Shown: positions 63,024 to 64,000 of the stretch, in pieces
Layout: each line of letters begins with the position of its first letter
Numbering within the stretch: the first letter of the stretch is position 1
From: Gemmatimonadota bacterium
GTDB lineage: Bacteria; JAAXHH01
Direction of reading: 5' to 3'
Assembly: GCA_026705925.1 (NCBI GenBank)
Contig: JAPOZT010000011.1
Location: 62,001 to 126,000, forward strand
DNA: 64,000 nt
Notes under the pieces: generated by a model
Told to the model about the DNA's origin: nothing
Databases searched by the model: none
What the model saw: only the letters and a program-made list of their open reading frames with translations
Program-made: the position numbers and the translations under genes

Positions 63024-64000
63024 TGAACATAAAATCGAATCCAGGATCCGGCGCCACGGGATGATCAGCGCGGGCGACCGTGTGATCGCCGCGGTTTCGG
63101 GCGGCGCGGATTCGGTGGTCCTCCTTCACGCCCTGCACGGCCTCCGCGGCAAGCTGGACATGGAACTGGGGGCGGCCCATCTCGACCACGGTCTCCGTGG
63201 CGAAGAAGGACGGGAGGACGCCGCCTTCGTCATGGACTACGCGGCGTCACTGGGCCTGCCCTGCGTGGCGGAACGGGCGGACGTCGCGGCCTACTGCCGG
63301 GAAAAGGGCTGTTCCATCGAGCAGGGCGCGCGCGAGGTGCGGTACGGATTCCTGAAAAGGGTGCTTCTGGACCAGGATGCCGATTCCGTGGCGACCGGCC
63401 ATACGGCGGACGACCAGGCCGAGACGGTGTTGATGCGGCTCCTGCGCGGCAGTGGCAGTTCGGGTCTGTCCGCCATCCGGCCGGTCAGGGACGGATGGAT
63501 CATCCGGCCTCTGCTTGACGTCACCGCCGAAGAGATCGCCGAATATGCCAGGAAGCACGGGTTGCCCTACCGGACCGACCGGACCAATGAGGACCAGGAC
63601 ATGCTCCGCAACCGGATTCGGCACCACCTGGTGCCCCTGCTGCAAAGGGAGTACAATCCCCATATCGTCCACGGACTGGCGCGCCTCGCCGACGTGACGC
63701 GCGGCGAGGCGGAGTACCTGGACGCAGAGGCGACGACGTTCCTCGCCGATCATGCCCGGTCAGAGGACGGGAAGATCCTTCGGCTGGACCTCGCTGCCTG
63801 GACGAACGCGGCGCCCGCCCTGCAGCGGGTCCTGGTCCGGCGCCTGGTCCGGACCCTGGGCGGCAACGAGGAGCGACTGCGTTTCGACCAGGTGGAAGAC
63901 GCCCGTGCATGGATCGGCCGGGATCCGGTCGGCCAGATCCATGAACTGCCCTTCGGGATCCGCATGGAATGCCGCAAGTCCGAACTGGTTGCGTGTCGAG
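63010..64000 (+). CDS. tilS: tRNA(Ile)-lysidine synthase TilS, 3' truncated by window edge
   Basis: 330 residues visible; the frame is open to the last base. The PP-loop ATPase motif VSGGADSVVLLHAL lies near residues 29-45, LDHGLRGEE near 58, and ATGHTADDQAETVLMRLLRGSGSSGL near 118-144. The beginning of the TilS-specific C-terminal region is also covered. It changes C34 of a CAT-anticodon tRNA-Ile to lysidine, switching its identity from Met to Ile and AUG to AUA decoding. It lies directly after a CAT tRNA, a suggestive neighbour. The start is chosen at 63010 because homology follows it; the earlier ATG at 62996 is out of frame. Confidence 0.95.
   Translation, partial: MPDTIEHKIESRIRRHGMISAGDRVIAAVSGGADSVVLLHALHGLRGKLDMELGAAHLDHGLRGEEGREDAAFVMDYAASLGLPCVAERADVAAYCREKGCSIEQGAREVRYGFLKRVLLDQDADSVATGHTADDQAETVLMRLLRGSGSSGLSAIRPVRDGWIIRPLLDVTAEEIAEYARKHGLPYRTDRTNEDQDMLRNRIRHHLVPLLQREYNPHIVHGLARLADVTRGEAEYLDAEATTFLADHARSEDGKILRLDLAAWTNAAPALQRVLVRRLVRTLGGNEERLRFDQVEDARAWIGRDPVGQIHELPFGIRMECRKSELVACR

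Overview
The window reads as a high-GC Gram-negative chromosome with dense gene packing. Outer-membrane logic is visible: a LolA-like protein, a beta-barrel ending in Tyr-Arg-Phe, lipoprotein signals and a family 9 (heptosyltransferase-type) glycosyltransferase. The mix of a sulfatase, a phytanoyl-CoA-type dioxygenase, a mannonate dehydratase, xylose-isomerase-like and amidohydrolase proteins, and many ABC importers resembles uncultivated Latescibacterota/Gemmatimonadota-type genomes. That placement is inference; no marker here settles the phylum. Genes are often translationally coupled (ATGA or TTGA overlaps), TTG and GTG starts are common, and consensus sigma-70 promoters are visible. Three of these lie so close to the start codon that the mRNA would be leaderless.

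Layout. 1-1760: end of an ornithine cyclodeaminase-family gene coupled to a family 9 glycosyltransferase. 1.8-6.4 kb: a putative metal-linked cluster (His/Cys-rich exported peptide, ABC ATPase, two ABC-2 permeases, MerC-type protein). 6.4-13.1 kb, minus strand: DUF5829 protein, sulfatase, argS, YjbQ, S9 peptidase. 13.2-15.0 kb: proS. 15.0-15.7 kb: a PIN toxin/antitoxin pair. 15.7-21.4 kb, minus: sugar isomerase-like protein, three-subunit biotin-dependent acyl-CoA carboxylase, DapA-like aldolase. 21.4-27.2 kb, minus: an MpaB/DUF2236 haem oxygenase followed by an RND exporter, a LolA-like protein and a beta-barrel. 27.9-31.7 kb, plus: ECF-like sigma factor, ispG, citrate synthase. 31.8-37.8 kb, minus: a five-gene coupled catabolic operon (mannonate dehydratase, PhyH dioxygenase, aldonate dehydratase, cysteine hydrolase, amidohydrolase). 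Then tRNA-Pro, a helix-hairpin-helix lipoprotein with a membrane partner, and an SRAP protein. 40.3-44.6 kb, plus: SulP transporter, an oligopeptide-binding lipoprotein gene broken by one amber codon, and a short-chain dehydrogenase.

44.57-46.4 kb is a low-GC insert with a HipA-like kinase coupled to a HIRAN-domain protein, preceded by a 28-bp palindromic operator that contains the promoter -35. It is the best candidate here for an incompletely described system. 46.4-50.2 kb: a ribose-type ABC importer. 50.3-55.7 kb: a coiled-coil small protein, DUF4159 protein, a 55-residue membrane peptide, D-Ala-D-Ala carboxypeptidase, a diadenylate cyclase fused to YbbR domains, and a DUF502 membrane protein. 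55.8-62.7 kb: an iron/polyamine-type ABC importer, a divergent CorA protein and an amino-acid permease. The window ends with a CAT-anticodon tRNA with a perfect promoter and terminator, and the 5' part of tilS.

A theme through the window is short tandem duplication: exact 15-bp (five-codon) units inside genes at four loci, and duplications covering the 3' ends of argS, the carboxypeptidase and the DUF502 gene. No CRISPR array, transposase, prophage gene or rRNA was seen.
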